64,000 bases of DNA from Rhodococcus sp. ARC_M6 (GTDB taxonomy: Bacteria; Actinomycetota; Actinomycetes; Mycobacteriales; Mycobacteriaceae), in the NCBI RefSeq assembly GCF_022810305.1, contig NZ_JALGQH010000026.1, forward strand, positions 1-64,000. The letters are read 5' to 3'. The notes under the pieces are model-generated. The model was not told the origin of the DNA. It saw only the letters and a list, made by a program, of their open reading frames with translations, and did not search any database. Shown here piece after piece: positions 48,832 through 63,762 of this stretch. The first letter of the stretch is position 1. Each line of letters opens with the position of its first letter. Made by a program: the position numbers and the translations under genes.

Positions 48832-49398
48832 CTAGTCCCGTCGCCGCACGGATTCTTCGACCAGATCGAGCACGGCTGACAGATTGTCTCCGGCATGGCC
48901 GGACGCGATGCGCGCGACGAGTCCGTCCAACACCAGATCGAGGTATCCGATCAGGACGTCGGTGGGGACGTCGTCACGCAGTCGGCCAGCTGATTTTTGG
49001 CGAGCGAGACGTGCGCTGGTCGCTTCGGTGAGCTCAGCTGACCGCTGAGACCACTTCGCGCGGAAGTCCGCATCATTCCGAAGTCGCCTGGCTATCTCCA
49101 GTCGTGTTCCCAGCCAATCGAATTGATCGGGCTGCGCGAGCATGTCGCGCATCACCTGAACAAGACCTTCTTCGGCGACGACGTCCGCCATGCGGCTTGC
49201 GTCCTCACTGGCCAGGGCGAGGAACAGGCCGTCTTTGTCCTTGAAGTGATGGAAGATCGCCCCACGGGACAACCCGGTCACTTCTTCGAGTCGGCGGACG
49301 GTGGCGCCGTCGTAGCCGTATTCCGCAAAGCAGCGGCGGGCGCCGTCAAGGATCTGACTGCGCCGTGCCGCGAGATGGTCTTCACTGACCTTGGGCAC
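48832..49398 (-). CDS. acnR: TetR-family repressor of aconitase AcnR
   Basis: The 188-residue regulator has a TetR helix-turn-helix: RRSQILDGARRCFAEYGYDGATVRRLEEVTGLSRGAIFHHFKDKDGLFLAL. In Corynebacterium glutamicum AcnR represses acn and is encoded directly downstream of it, as here. GTG at 49398 with GAGGAC upstream gives the usual length of 188 residues; the frame remains open to 49500 with a disordered extension. The gap from acnA is about 155 bases. A candidate operator lies in the acn promoter. Confidence 0.92.
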   Translation of the reverse strand: MPKVSEDHLAARRSQILDGARRCFAEYGYDGATVRRLEEVTGLSRGAIFHHFKDKDGLFLALASEDASRMADVVAEEGLVQVMRDMLAQPDQFDWLGTRLEIARRLRNDADFRAKWSQRSAELTEATSARLARQKSAGRLRDDVPTDVLIGYLDLVLDGLVARIASGHAGDNLSAVLDLVEESVRRRD

Positions 49399-49553
49399 GT
49401 TCTTGTCCTCGTCTCGCGCTTCTCGGATCGCGCTTGTCGGATCATCCGATTCGGCTCCCGCAGAATCGTTTTCACCCATGAACCGGTACCTAACGCACAC
49501 GGCGGACTCAGCAAGATCGCTGAGTCCGCCGCGCGGTAGAGCAGGCTGGCGAA

Positions 49554-52833
<3,280 letters not shown>

Positions 52834-53415
52834 ATGTCTGCTCCTACACACTTGGTCTTCACGCCCCTACAGTCGAGCCCGCCGCAGCATGTCGAGGTCC
52901 CGTCGAACGTCGATCTCGACGACGTTCTCGCGGACGTTACGCAGAGCGGAGTTTCCGCGCCGGTAGGCGATGTCGCCGCTCTGACCGCGGTAGTCGCCGA
53001 TGCCCGTGAGCGTGGAATCGACTTGAGCGTGGTCGTGCTCGACGAGAACCCGGGCCGGGATACCGATCTGCGGGATCTCGCCACCACAGTCGGTGAAACC
53101 GAGGGTGGCACGGTCCTGGTCCTGAGCCCGAACTGGATGGGCAGCTACAGCGATTCCATCAGCCGAGTCCAGCTCGAGACTGCGCAGGATAGTGCGTTCG
53201 GCGACAGCGCAGCCAGCACTGCCGATCGTTTCTCTCACGAGATCGTCGAACCCGGGCCTCCGTGGGCGCTGTACACGGTGCTTTTGGTGGCAATCGTGGC
53301 GATCATTGCAGCTGTCACCTTTGTAGCGAAGTGGCGTCGGGAACCCGAAACCGAACAAACCGGGCGCGTCGAGAGTTCGGTGCAACGAACCGGCGGACCC
53401 GGGGGATCGGCGTAA
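52834..53415 (+). CDS. membrane protein of the Rv1476 family
   Basis: The 193-residue protein has an N-terminal alpha/beta domain (about 15-130; VPSNVDLDDVLADV, IDLSVVVLDENPGRDTDLRDLATTVGET, GTVLVLSPNWMGSYSD) followed by one transmembrane helix (about 147-168, LYTVLLVAIVAIIAAVTFVA) and a basic tail. The N-terminal part resembles TPM-like folds. No signal peptide precedes it, so its orientation is uncertain. It sits between acn and ripA exactly as Rv1476 does, hinting at a role in envelope homeostasis; function is unknown. Confidence 0.85.
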   Translation: MSAPTHLVFTPLQSSPPQHVEVPSNVDLDDVLADVTQSGVSAPVGDVAALTAVVADARERGIDLSVVVLDENPGRDTDLRDLATTVGETEGGTVLVLSPNWMGSYSDSISRVQLETAQDSAFGDSAASTADRFSHEIVEPGPPWALYTVLLVAIVAIIAAVTFVAKWRREPETEQTGRVESSVQRTGGPGGSA

Positions 53416-53458
53416 GCGTCGCGCGACACGCAAAACTTCCACACACAATTCGTGAAAA

Positions 53459-53491
53459 CAGGTACTCACCCGCATTTGGGGTGAGTACCTG
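53459..53491 (+). terminator. intrinsic terminator with T-run
   Basis: CAGGTACTCACCC at 53459-53471 pairs perfectly with GGGTGAGTACCTG at 53479-53491, loop 7 bases, followed by CACTTTTT. This is a full rho-independent signal ending the gene at 52834. Confidence 0.85.
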
Positions 53492-53648
53492 CACTTTTTG
53501 GTAGATACGGCCATTCACCTGGCGAAATACTCTCTGTGTTATTTGTGGCTAAAGTTTCCAAAGTTCTCTCAAGTGTCGTACGGTGCAACTGGCACTTTTT
53601 GGGGAAGAAGTGTCGCAGAAAGACTGTTGTTGTTCGATGGACATTGCG

Positions 53649-53750
53649 TGACGCCGCTATTTTCGGGTGCCGGGCGTCGAAGTCGAACCGCATCAAGGAG
53701 AGCGGAACCGATTCGGCTCATGCTCACCGATGACGCCCCAGCGGCGTCAT
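53649..53750 (+). promoter_or_regulatory. candidate structured leader (possible ydaO-like riboswitch) of ripA
   Basis: TGACGCCGCT at 53649-53658 is complementary to AGCGGCGTCA at 53740-53749, while ATGACGCC at 53730-53737 is complementary to the overlapping GGCGTCAT at 53743-53750. These two pairings exclude each other, as in a switching RNA. Between the arms lies GGAGAGCGGAACCGATTCGG and a GCTCACC segment, loosely like ydaO (c-di-AMP) riboswitch elements, a class known upstream of actinobacterial NlpC/P60 and Rpf genes. The assignment to that class is unproven. Confidence 0.4.
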
Positions 53751-53827
53751 AGCTTCCTGCGCATTCCCTCCCCGCACGGATCGGCGACCCAGCGGGCCCG
53801 TGGCGAACACGCGAGGGAGAGTTATTT

Positions 53828-55414
53828 GTGAGGCAAGTAACACGTGGCGGACTCAGCCGTCGTGGCCCTTCCCGAGCGTCGGCCCGTCTGACACAGCTTG
53901 TAGTCGGTATCGGCATAGTCAGCGCACTGGTCGTCGGAACACCCGGCGTCGGTGCCGCAGTACCTCCGCCACCGCACAACCCCAGTGATTCCGAAATCGC
54001 TTCCGCAGATTCTCAGGTTTCGTCGAACGTCGGCACTGTCAGCGCACTGATCAACCAAGTTGCTGCAGCAAACGAACAATTGACGTCGCTTGACAACGAA
54101 GTTGCAATCAAACGCGAAGATGTCAACAAGACCCTGGTAGATCTGCAGAATGCACGAGGTGCCGCTGATACCGCGGCCCAGGCCGTCGGCGTCACCAAGC
54201 AAGCACTCAAGGACGCCGGGGCGCAGATCGACGTCGCGCAGACCGATTTCGACAAATACGCGCGATCGAGTTACGTCAAGGGCACCAACACGGCCTCGAT
54301 CTCTTCCTTCCTCGACGCCAAGGGCCCGGGTGACGTCCTGGACCGCGCTCAGGTCCTCAAATTGCTCTCCAACACGCAGCGTGCCGTGCTCGACGGCTTG
54401 CAGCGTGCACGGACCGAGCAGGCCAACAAGGATTCCGAGACCCGTCAGGCCAAGCAGCAAGCCGATGCAGCCGCCGAGGTTGCCGCAAATTTGAAGGCCT
54501 TGGCCGAGCAGGCCATCGAGATTGCCCGCAACGCACTTGATCAGCAGGTTGCGAAGAAGGCTTCCATCGAAGCGAACCGCAACTCTGCACAAGCTCAGCT
54601 GGACGCCGCGCGCAATGCTGTTGTCGGGCTTCAAGGTCAGCGTCAGGCGTACGCAACGTGGGACGAGCAGCGTCGCGCCGAAGAAGCACACCAGGCCGCA
54701 TTGGAAGCCGCAGCGAAGGAAGCTGCGGCGCAAGCTGCTGCCCGCGCTGCCGCCGATCAGGCCGCAAAGGACCGCGCTGCCGCTCTGGCCGCTGCTCAGC
54801 GTCCACACACCGCCGTCGAAGATCCGACTCCGACGGTCATCCCCGGCGACGATGACGAGGACACCACAACCGACACAGACACGTCGACTGACGAGGACAC
54901 TCCGGTCGCCACGCCGAAACCCACCACCCCGAAGCCCACGCCGCCCACAACGACACCGAAGCCCAAGCCGACGCCGCCGGCTGTCGGTGGCAGTTCTGGA
55001 ATCGAATCGGTCATCGACCGCGGAATGTCGCAGCTCGGTATTCAGTACGCGTGGGGCGGCGGCGACGAGAACGGGCCGACACGCGGAATCCGTGACGGCG
55101 GAGTGGCCGACAGTTACGGCGACTTCAACAAGATCGGGTTCGACTGCTCGGGTCTGATGATCTATGCCTTCGCGGGTGTCGGAATCTCATTGCCGCACTA
55201 CACCGGCTACCAGTACACCGCGGGTACCCAGGTTCCGGCGTCGGAGATGAAACGCGGCGACATGATCTTCTACGGCCCCAACGCAAGTCAGCACGTGGCG
55301 CTCTACCTCGGTAACGGGCAGATGCTCGAAGCTCCGCAGTCCGGTTCCAGTGTCATGGTCTCGCCTGTTCGCTGGGGCGGTATGACGCCATATGCCGTGC
55401 GGTTGGTGTCGTGA
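53828..55414 (+). CDS. ripA: RipA-like NlpC/P60 peptidoglycan endopeptidase
   Basis: The 528-residue exported hydrolase cuts D-Glu/meso-DAP peptide bonds for cell separation. A long signal peptide (about 1-44) is followed by a coiled-coil region (about 60-270), an Ala/Lys-rich part, an acidic DDDEDTTTDTDTSTDEDT stretch, a TPKPTTPKPTPP-type linker, and the catalytic domain from about 395. Catalytic residues are C440 (FDCSGL), H489 (SQHVALYLG) and E501 (QMLEAP), the same triad as M. tuberculosis RipA. GTG at 53828 has GAGGGAGAG upstream. There is no ripB copy; moxR1 follows directly. Confidence 0.94.
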   Translation: MRQVTRGGLSRRGPSRASARLTQLVVGIGIVSALVVGTPGVGAAVPPPPHNPSDSEIASADSQVSSNVGTVSALINQVAAANEQLTSLDNEVAIKREDVNKTLVDLQNARGAADTAAQAVGVTKQALKDAGAQIDVAQTDFDKYARSSYVKGTNTASISSFLDAKGPGDVLDRAQVLKLLSNTQRAVLDGLQRARTEQANKDSETRQAKQQADAAAEVAANLKALAEQAIEIARNALDQQVAKKASIEANRNSAQAQLDAARNAVVGLQGQRQAYATWDEQRRAEEAHQAALEAAAKEAAAQAAARAAADQAAKDRAAALAAAQRPHTAVEDPTPTVIPGDDDEDTTTDTDTSTDEDTPVATPKPTTPKPTPPTTTPKPKPTPPAVGGSSGIESVIDRGMSQLGIQYAWGGGDENGPTRGIRDGGVADSYGDFNKIGFDCSGLMIYAFAGVGISLPHYTGYQYTAGTQVPASEMKRGDMIFYGPNASQHVALYLGNGQMLEAPQSGSSVMVSPVRWGGMTPYAVRLVS

Positions 55415-55567
55415 TCGCGACCAACAGCTGAGTCCTCGACGCCCCTGTTGTCTGGTTCGGTTGCCCGTGTCGACGTGGGGTTACGGCATCGCGGGCAACT
55501 ACCTGGAATAGTTGGCGGGGAACGCGTTACTGTCGGAACTTTTCTAGGTGAAAGCGATGGATTCTTG

Positions 55568-56749
55568 GTGACCTCACGTGAAGATTCGATCGGATCGGTC
55601 GACGTAGACAAAGCGAGTGGAACTACTGGCGGGGTAGCGCCGTCTCTCGCTGCCGACGTGCAGACTTTGGAACGAGCGATCTACGAGGTCAAACGTGTCA
55701 TCGTCGGTCAGGATCGTCTGGTCGAGCGGATACTCGTCGGCCTGTTGGCCAAGGGGCATGTGCTTCTCGAAGGTGTGCCCGGCGTGGCCAAGACGCTGGC
55801 CGTCGAAACCTTCGCGAAGGTGGTCGGCGGTTCCTTCTCTCGCGTGCAGTTCACTCCGGACCTCGTGCCTACCGACTTGATCGGTACTCGCATTTACCGT
55901 CAGGGACGTGAAGAGTTCGATACCGAACTCGGCCCCGTCGTCGCGAACTTCGTCCTTGCCGACGAAATCAACCGTGCGCCCGCCAAGGTGCAGTCGGCTT
56001 TGCTCGAGGTCATGGCTGAGCGCCACGTCTCCATCGGCGGCAAGCGTTACCACATGCCGGACCCATTTCTGGTGATGGCAACGCAAAACCCCATCGAGAA
56101 CGAGGGCGTCTACCCGCTTCCCGAAGCGCAGCGTGACCGCTTCCTGTTCAAAATCCTGGTCGATTACCCGACGATCGAGGAAGAACGCGAAATCGTCTAT
56201 CGGATGGGCGTCGCGGCACCGGAACCGCACCAGATCCTCGGACCCGAAGAATTGGTTCGCCTCCAACGCGTCGCGAGTAGCGTTTTTGTCCATCACGCGT
56301 TGGTCGACTACGTGGTTCGTGTCATCGCTGCCACCCGTACGCCCCGCGAGTTCGGTTTGGACGACGTCGCCGGTTGGATCGCGTACGGAGCATCGCCGCG
56401 TGCGACACTCGGCATCATCGCCGCCTCACGTGCACTCGCATTTGTTCGGGGCCGTGATTACGTTGTGCCCCAGGACGTCGTCGAGGTCATCCCGGACGTT
56501 TTGCGTCACCGCCTTGTGCTGTCCTACGACGCTTTGGCTGACGAAGTCACTCCCGACGCCGTCATCGCGCGGGTATTGCAGACTGTCGGTTTGCCACAGA
56601 TCGCTGCACGCCCAGTGCCGACGGTGGCAGGACCGCAGCAACCCCAGCAGGGCGTGCCTGCACCGCAATTCACTCCGCCGGTCAGCGTCAACGGTCAGGG
56701 GAACGGCGCACCGGTCATGAGTCCTGATCCGATGAGTCGCCCGCAGTGA
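55568..56749 (+). CDS. moxR1: MoxR-family AAA+ ATPase
   Basis: The 393-residue AAA+ chaperone-like ATPase has Walker A GVPGVAKT, Walker B VLADEINRAPAK and sensor 1 MATQNPIENEG, with a proline/glutamine-rich C-terminal tail. MoxR proteins act with VWA-domain proteins in folding or complex assembly, often for envelope functions. GTG at 55568 is the most likely start; the frame extends to 55448 without family similarity. It overlaps the DUF58 gene by 4 bases (GTGA). Equivalent to Rv1479. Confidence 0.92.
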   Translation: MTSREDSIGSVDVDKASGTTGGVAPSLAADVQTLERAIYEVKRVIVGQDRLVERILVGLLAKGHVLLEGVPGVAKTLAVETFAKVVGGSFSRVQFTPDLVPTDLIGTRIYRQGREEFDTELGPVVANFVLADEINRAPAKVQSALLEVMAERHVSIGGKRYHMPDPFLVMATQNPIENEGVYPLPEAQRDRFLFKILVDYPTIEEEREIVYRMGVAAPEPHQILGPEELVRLQRVASSVFVHHALVDYVVRVIAATRTPREFGLDDVAGWIAYGASPRATLGIIAASRALAFVRGRDYVVPQDVVEVIPDVLRHRLVLSYDALADEVTPDAVIARVLQTVGLPQIAARPVPTVAGPQQPQQGVPAPQFTPPVSVNGQGNGAPVMSPDPMSRPQ

Positions 56750-57716
56750 CCGAAAGTCACCTTCCCGGACATGCGGGCGCACCGCCGTCGTTCGAGTCCG
56801 GTGAACTTCGTGATCCACGATTGACCGCAGCTTTGCGGACGCTCGAGTTGACGGTTCGTCGACGTCTTGACGGCGTATTGCACGGCGATCATCTCGGTCT
56901 GATCCCGGGGCCTGGTTCCGAACCTGGTGAGGCTCGCGAGTATCAGCCCGGTGACGATGTGCGGCAAATGGATTGGTCCGTCACGGCTCGTACGACGCAT
57001 CCGCATGTGCGGCAGTCGGTGGCGGACCGGGAACTCGAGACATGGCTGGTGATCGACTTGTCCGCGAGCCTCGATTTCGGTACCGCGGGCTGTGAGAAGC
57101 GCGATTTGGTTGTTGCTGCCGCTGCTGCGGTGACCCATCTGACGAGTTCGGGTGGCAATCGCGTCGGAGCGATCATTTCCACGGGTGAACAGATGACGCG
57201 GATTCCGGCTCGTGGTGGTCGTGTTCATGCTCAGGCGATGCTTCGCAAGATCGCCACGACACCGCATGCTCCGGACGGGGTGCGCGGAGATTTGGTGGGC
57301 GCGATCGAGGCATTGCGTCGCCCACAGCGTCGTCGCGGGTTGGCAGTGGTGATCAGCGACTTCCTCGGACCCACGGATTGGGAACGACCGTTGCGCGCAA
57401 TCTCCGGTCGCCACGACGTGCTCGGCGTCGAGGTTGTCGATCCGCGCGATCTCGAGTTGCCCGATGTCGGTGATGTGGTTTTGCATGATCCGGAGTCCGG
57501 CCGGACACGCGAGTTTTCGACTACTCCGCAGTTGCGTGCAGATTTTGCGCGCGCTGCGGCGGAGCATCGCGTCGAGGTTCAGCAGGCATTGCGCCGGTGT
57601 GGGGCACCGCTGATGTCGCTACATACCGATCGTGACTGGATCGCCGACGTTGTTCGATTCATCTCGGCTCGCCGCCACACGTATGGTGCCGGCGCCGGAT
57701 CTGGGGGAGTTCGTTC

Positions 57717-57720
<4 letters not shown>
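56746..57720 (+). CDS. DUF58 domain protein
   Basis: The 324-residue soluble protein has the DUF58 signature [30 protein letters not shown] and a VWA-like core around [16 protein letters not shown]58 proteins are partners of MoxR ATPases. Overlaps moxR1 and the VWA gene by 4 bases on each side, so all three are made together. Equivalent to Rv1480, whose mycobacterial relative has been linked to virulence-related envelope traits. Confidence 0.92.
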
Positions 57721-59517
<1,797 letters not shown>

Positions 59518-59588
59518 CTATGCGGCACTAGCTCTGGCGTCTTCACACTTTCCATTCTTCGTTTCGTCTCACTTCAGGAGGACAACTC

Positions 59589-60386
59589 ATGGGCGGTTTG
59601 CTCGAGGGTAAGACCATTCTTGTCACCGGCATCATCACCGATGCGTCTATCGCGTTCCACGTGGCCAAGGTCGCGCAGGAACAGGGTGCCAAGGTGCTGA
59701 TCACGGGATTCGATCGTCTGCGCCTGATCGACCGCATCGCTCAGCGTCTGCCGCAGCCGGTGCCGCCCGCGATCTCTCTCGACGTTCAGAACCCCGAGGA
59801 TCTCGCCACCCTGGCTGATCGCGTCCGCGAGTTGGCACCCGAGGGTATCGACGGTGTCGTCCATTCCATCGGCTTTGCACCCCGTTCGTGCCTGGGCAGT
59901 CCGTTCATGGATGCACCGTGGTCCGATGTGGCTGTGGCGCTGGAGGTTTCCGCCTACTCGTACAGTGCATTGGCCAAGGCCCTGATGCCGGTGCTCAACG
60001 ACAACGGGTCCATCGTCGGCATGGATTTCGATCCGGCACGCGCGATGCCGTTCTACAACTGGATGGGCGTCTCCAAGGCCACTCTCGAGGCTGTCAACCG
60101 GTACGTGGCCAAGGAGGTCGGTGTGCGAGGCATTCGCTCCAACCTGGTGTCTTCCGGCCCGATCAAGACTCTCGCAGCCAAGGCTATCGCCGGCGACAGT
60201 ACCGGCCCGGGTGCTGAGCTCGACAAGCTGAACACTGCGTGGGACGCCGCTGCACCCATCGGTTGGGATGTCGACGACCGCGAGCCCGTCGCCAAGACCG
60301 TGTGCACCGTTCTCTCGGATTGGCTGCCCGGTACCACCGCGTCGATCATCTACGTCGACGGTGGCTTCCACGCGATGGTTGGCTGA
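59589..60386 (+). CDS. inhA: NADH-dependent enoyl-ACP reductase InhA
   Basis: The 265-residue FAS-II reductase saturates trans-2-enoyl-ACP chains for mycolic acids; it is the target of isoniazid and triclosan in mycobacteria. It has [20 protein letters not shown] for NADH, S93 in HSIGFAP (position matching the S94 resistance site in M. tuberculosis), and catalytic Y156/K163 in [12 protein letters not shown] at 59589 follows AGGAGGACAACTC, an ideal ribosome site. The terminator at 60403 follows. Confidence 0.97.
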   Translation: MGGLLEGKTILVTGIITDASIAFHVAKVAQEQGAKVLITGFDRLRLIDRIAQRLPQPVPPAISLDVQNPEDLATLADRVRELAPEGIDGVVHSIGFAPRSCLGSPFMDAPWSDVAVALEVSAYSYSALAKALMPVLNDNGSIVGMDFDPARAMPFYNWMGVSKATLEAVNRYVAKEVGVRGIRSNLVSSGPIKTLAAKAIAGDSTGPGAELDKLNTAWDAAAPIGWDVDDREPVAKTVCTVLSDWLPGTTASIIYVDGGFHAMVG

Positions 60387-60402
60387 TACAGGCAGTTTCT
60401 TT

Positions 60403-60447
60403 GGTTCGTCTTCGCTGGGATGTACTACTTCCCAGCGAAGACGAACC
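60403..60447. terminator. 18-bp perfect hairpin terminator
   Basis: 60403-60420 is perfectly complementary to 60430-60447 around a 9-base loop, between convergent inhA and the AhpD-like gene; a bidirectional terminator. Confidence 0.85.
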
Positions 60448-60473
60448 TCCTGCGCGATGTGTGGATCCTGGGA

Positions 60474-60947
60474 CTACAGGGCGGGCAGTTTCTGATGCGT
60501 CGAGATTGCCAGCCTGTTCCAGACATTGATAGCTGAGACTGCCATCAACAGTCGGACTACCTGACTGTCGGTGTACGACGCCTTCACGCGTGCCCAGACC
60601 TCATCCGATACCCCACATTGCCCGATCAGCGTCACTTGTTCCGTGAATTCCAGGACGGCCTGCTCCGGCTCACTGAACCACGATTTCGCCTCCCGCCAGG
60701 CGGACACCACGTCCAGTCGACGTTGGTCTTCGCCGTCTTTTCGCGCCTCGGTGGCGTGCATGTCCAAGCAGTAGGCGCAGCCGTTGAGTTGTGAGGCGCG
60801 GATCTTGAGCAGATGGATGGTTTTGGGTTCGAGGTCGCCGGAGTGGATGTATTTTTCGATGGCGAGCATGCCTTTGTAGGCCTCGGGGTCCACCTCTTGG
60901 ATGGATAGTCGCTGTGTGGAGTGCAATTGGCTCTCGGTGGTGCTCAT
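60474..60947 (-). CDS. AhpD-like carboxymuconolactone decarboxylase-family protein
   Basis: The 157-residue alpha-helical protein carries the AhpD-type redox motif C-x2-C-x3-H in [20 protein letters not shown], preceded by KIRASQLN. Members act in alkylhydroperoxide defence or as simple peroxidases. ATG at 60947 has GAGGAGGAAC directly upstream, so it is preferred over the frame extension to 60971. Divergent from hemH, with 84 bases between starts. A partner reductase is not in the window. Confidence 0.9.
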   Translation of the reverse strand: MSTTESQLHSTQRLSIQEVDPEAYKGMLAIEKYIHSGDLEPKTIHLLKIRASQLNGCAYCLDMHATEARKDGEDQRRLDVVSAWREAKSWFSEPEQAVLEFTEQVTLIGQCGVSDEVWARVKASYTDSQVVRLLMAVSAINVWNRLAISTHQKLPAL

Positions 60948-61031
60948 ATGTTCCTCCTCATGGCCGTTCAATCGCCATGGCTCGAGTACCCGGATTTCTC
61001 CCGGATAACGGCATCACGCAAGATTGAACAC

Positions 61032-62099
61032 ATGACCGCCAGTGTGGACACCTCGTTCGATGCTCTTCTCGTGTTGTCGTTCGGCGGTCCCGAGAAACCT
61101 GAAGACGTCAGGCCTTTCCTCGAAAATGTCACGCGTGGAAGGGGAGTACCGCCGGAGCGTCTCGACGCTGTGGTTGAGCACTACATGCATTTCGGTGGTG
61201 TCTCACCCATCAACGAGCTCAACCGAGACCTGATCGAGCGGGTTGAATCGGAACTGGCCAGTGCAGGGCTGGAATTGCCGATCTACTTCGGTAATCGCAA
61301 TTGGCATCCCATGGTCGAGGACACTGTCGCAAAAATGCGCGACGACGGCATTCGCAACGCAGCAGTGTTTGCGACGTCGGCCTGGGGCGGTTACTCGGGG
61401 TGCCGTCAGTATCACGAGGACATTTCTCGCGCCCGGATTGCGGTCGGCGAGGGCGCGCCTACGCTCACGAAACTTCGCCAGTATTACGACCATCCGCTGT
61501 TCATCGGCGCTTTTGCCGACGGAGTGCGCGAAGCGCGAGCATCCTTGCCGGAAGCTACGCGCGATGGCGCTCGCTTGGTGTTCACCGCACATTCGGTGCC
61601 GATCGCTGCTGACAAGAATGCCGGACCGCCGGAACTCGGCGGCAACCTGTACAGCCGTCAAGTCGCGGAGGCTGCACGACTCGTCGCGCAGGCCGCGGGT
61701 GTCGACGATTTTGATCTGGTGTGGCAATCGCGATCTGGCCCGCCGCAGGTTCCGTGGCTTGATCCTGACATCTGCGATCACCTGGAAGTGTTGTCCACCA
61801 AGGACGTTCGCGCCGTGATCGTCTGTCCGGTCGGATTTGTATCCGACCACCTCGAAGTGGTGTGGGATCTCGATACCGAGGCCAAAGATAAAGCGGCAGA
61901 ACTGGGTCTGGACTTTGTACGCGCTGCGACACCCGGCCGAGATCAGCGTTTTGCTCAGTTGGTGCCGACGCTTATCGCGGAGTTGGTGAACGGTGAAAGG
62001 CCTCTGCGACTGGGGAACGAGCCGTTGCTGGGCGGAACCACCAACGGTGTCTCCTGCGCAATCAACTGCTGCGCAACAGTGCAGAGGCCTTCTCGTTAA
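61032..62099 (+). CDS. hemH: ferrochelatase (coproporphyrin III type)
   Basis: The 355-residue enzyme inserts Fe(II) into the porphyrin; in actinobacteria the substrate is coproporphyrin III, so cpfC is the modern name. Metal-site residues are H187 (FTAHSVPIA) and E275 ([11 protein letters not shown]). Cysteines C124, C342, C346 and C347 (the last three in SCAINCCA) fit the [2Fe-2S] cluster of actinobacterial ferrochelatases. ATG at 61032 begins the family sequence. Its stop overlaps that of the convergent gene at 62096. Equivalent to Rv1485. Confidence 0.95.
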   Translation: MTASVDTSFDALLVLSFGGPEKPEDVRPFLENVTRGRGVPPERLDAVVEHYMHFGGVSPINELNRDLIERVESELASAGLELPIYFGNRNWHPMVEDTVAKMRDDGIRNAAVFATSAWGGYSGCRQYHEDISRARIAVGEGAPTLTKLRQYYDHPLFIGAFADGVREARASLPEATRDGARLVFTAHSVPIAADKNAGPPELGGNLYSRQVAEAARLVAQAAGVDDFDLVWQSRSGPPQVPWLDPDICDHLEVLSTKDVRAVIVCPVGFVSDHLEVVWDLDTEAKDKAAELGLDFVRAATPGRDQRFAQLVPTLIAELVNGERPLRLGNEPLLGGTTNGVSCAINCCATVQRPSR

Positions 62100-62704
62100 G
62101 CGTTGGGCTGCTTGAGCTTTCCGCACGGACCGGGCACCGTCGAGGTGCTGCGTGAAGTCAGGAGAGTCCTGACGATCTCCTGATCTTCGGCGCTCAGCGA
62201 CTTGTCGATGTAGTTGAGGTGCGGCGCTCCCAGTTCGCGGACACGGCCCGCGAGGGTAGCGACAAACGACACCCTCTCTTCGTCGGCGCTGTTCGCTTCG
62301 TGGATCTGAAGGACGGAGACAGGGAACTTGCGCAGCGTGACGGGAAGGAAACGCGCGGCCAGAACATGGTCGACGTTGAATCCGGCCCAGACGCCCTGGT
62401 TTGCTTCGACGCATTCGATGTCGGAGTGGGCTGCACTCTCGCCGATGTACTTACGCGGCGGGACCAACTTCTTGGGTGCATGTTCCGAAGCGCCCTGTTG
62501 CAGGACGGGGTAATCGCCGTCGCTGTAGAGCCACGGCTGGCCCGCCATCGACAGGAGACGACGGGCGTCGAGGTCCGGGAGGTAGCGGGATTTGAGAAGG
62601 AAACCCACGCTGTCCACCGAGATGCCCAAGAATTCGGCAGCCTTCTGTCGGCTCATCGCGTATGTTGCCGGGACGGCTGGGTCGATCTGGATCAGGTTGA
62701 CCAT
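62096..62704 (-). CDS. hypothetical protein with N-terminal helix-turn-helix-like segment
   Basis: The 202-residue soluble protein is not recognised. Residues 15-35 ([21 protein letters not shown]) look like an excisionase/MerR-type helix-turn-helix, and the rest is alpha/beta with a cysteine-rich-free body and a polar tail ([15 protein letters not shown]). ATG at 62704 has AGGAG seven bases upstream. It could bind DNA. It overlaps the hemH stop by 4 bases, convergent; no partner is apparent. Confidence 0.7.
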   Translation of the reverse strand: MVNLIQIDPAVPATYAMSRQKAAEFLGISVDSVGFLLKSRYLPDLDARRLLSMAGQPWLYSDGDYPVLQQGASEHAPKKLVPPRKYIGESAAHSDIECVEANQGVWAGFNVDHVLAARFLPVTLRKFPVSVLQIHEANSADEERVSFVATLAGRVRELGAPHLNYIDKSLSAEDQEIVRTLLTSRSTSTVPGPCGKLKQPNA

Positions 62705-62812
62705 GCGAACTCCTGTAAGTGTTCAGTTATTGCGGTGTGTTGGTACAGCTGACATCACTAGTCGCCGATTATCAACCTCTAGCTAATTTTCGGCCTCTAG
62801 GTGAGTTTGATG

Positions 62813-63235
62813 TCACCCCGTACGTTCGCGTCGGTAGGTCGCTGGCGGTGTTCCGACGACGTGGGTGAAGGCGCGTGTCAGATGAGCCTGGTCGCTGAAG
62901 CCGAGTGAGTAGGCAAGCTCAGACCAATCGACCCGGTCACCGGAATGGGCGACACCGGCCACGTCGAGAATACGGAACCGTTGAATTACCCATTTTGGCC
63001 CGACGCCGACGTAGTCGGTGAATAACCGCTGCAAGGTGCGGAGACTGTAGCCGGCATGAGTCGCGAGTTGGTCGGCTCGGACTATGGCCTGGTTGTTGTG
63101 GGCTTCGGTAACCAGGGCGTTCACCTCGCGACTCTTGGGATCGGGAACTGGATTGGTCCGCAGGAGATACCGCTCGAAGGCGTTTCGTTCAGAATACGTG
63201 TCGCATTTGTTCAAGAAACCTCGTCTGTCAGGCAC
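62813..63235 (-). pseudogene. AraC-family regulator lacking its N-terminal domain
   Basis: The 140-residue frame contains the AraC DNA-binding domain only: first helix-turn-helix RADQLATHAGYSLRTLQRLF, second DWSELAYSLGFSDQAHLTRAFTHVVGTPPATYRRE. AraC regulators of this subgroup normally have about 120 more N-terminal residues. It starts at GTG 63235, only 14 bases from the divergent DUF3224 gene, leaving no room for a promoter or a missing domain. It is most likely a truncated gene; a minimal functional regulator is possible. Confidence 0.6.
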
Positions 63236-63249
63236 TTAGAGTTTTGGAC

Positions 63250-63699
63250 ATGAACTTCTCAGAGAGCGCGCAAGCCAAGTTTTCCATCGCGTCCTGGTCT
63301 GAATCCCTGGTCACGGACATCGACGGAACCGGGACGACTGCCGGCGACGCCTACTACCCAAAGCGCGGTGTTACCCAAGCTGCCGTGAGCTATTCGTACA
63401 CCGGCGACCTCGAAGGAACCAGCACATTGGTCTATCTGATTGCCTACAAGGCGGATGCTGCTCCCGTTCTCGGACTCGAGCGGTTCGAGGGTTCGATCGG
63501 TGGACATGAGGGAACGTGCGTGTTTCAGCACATCGGTAGTCAAGATCAAGGAGCGGTGTCGGCGCGGGTAGAGGTAGTGCCGGGTCTGGGAACCGGGGGA
63601 TTGGTCGACCTACGCGGCGTTGCAGAGCTGTCTATCGCCGGACACAGTGACGGTGGCTATCAGTTCGTTCTGTCCTACGAAATCGAGCGAAAGGAGTAA
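63250..63699 (+). CDS. DUF3224 family protein
   Basis: The 149-residue beta-barrel protein has the DUF3224 pattern: WSESLVTDIDGTGTTAGDAYYPKRGVTQAAVSYSYTGDLEGTSTLVYLIAY and ERFEGSIGGHEGTCVFQHIG. These proteins have unknown function and are often paired with an AraC or TetR regulator, as here. ATG at 63250 is used; a TTG two codons earlier is possible. No signal peptide. Confidence 0.85.
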   Translation: MNFSESAQAKFSIASWSESLVTDIDGTGTTAGDAYYPKRGVTQAAVSYSYTGDLEGTSTLVYLIAYKADAAPVLGLERFEGSIGGHEGTCVFQHIGSQDQGAVSARVEVVPGLGTGGLVDLRGVAELSIAGHSDGGYQFVLSYEIERKE

Positions 63700-63762
63700 C
63701 CGATTTGTCGCACTTGCAACGTCCGTCAATGGATACCATTTGGTCGCTTTGTGGCACTGTGG

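Larger units (their letters stand above)
53416..53827 (+). other. ripA upstream region
   Basis: This 412-base region has no gene. It contains the terminator at 53459-53491, an AT-rich patch (about 53515-53610) that is the likely ripA promoter, and a structured GC-rich segment (53649-53750) that would form a long 5' leader. Confidence 0.6.
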
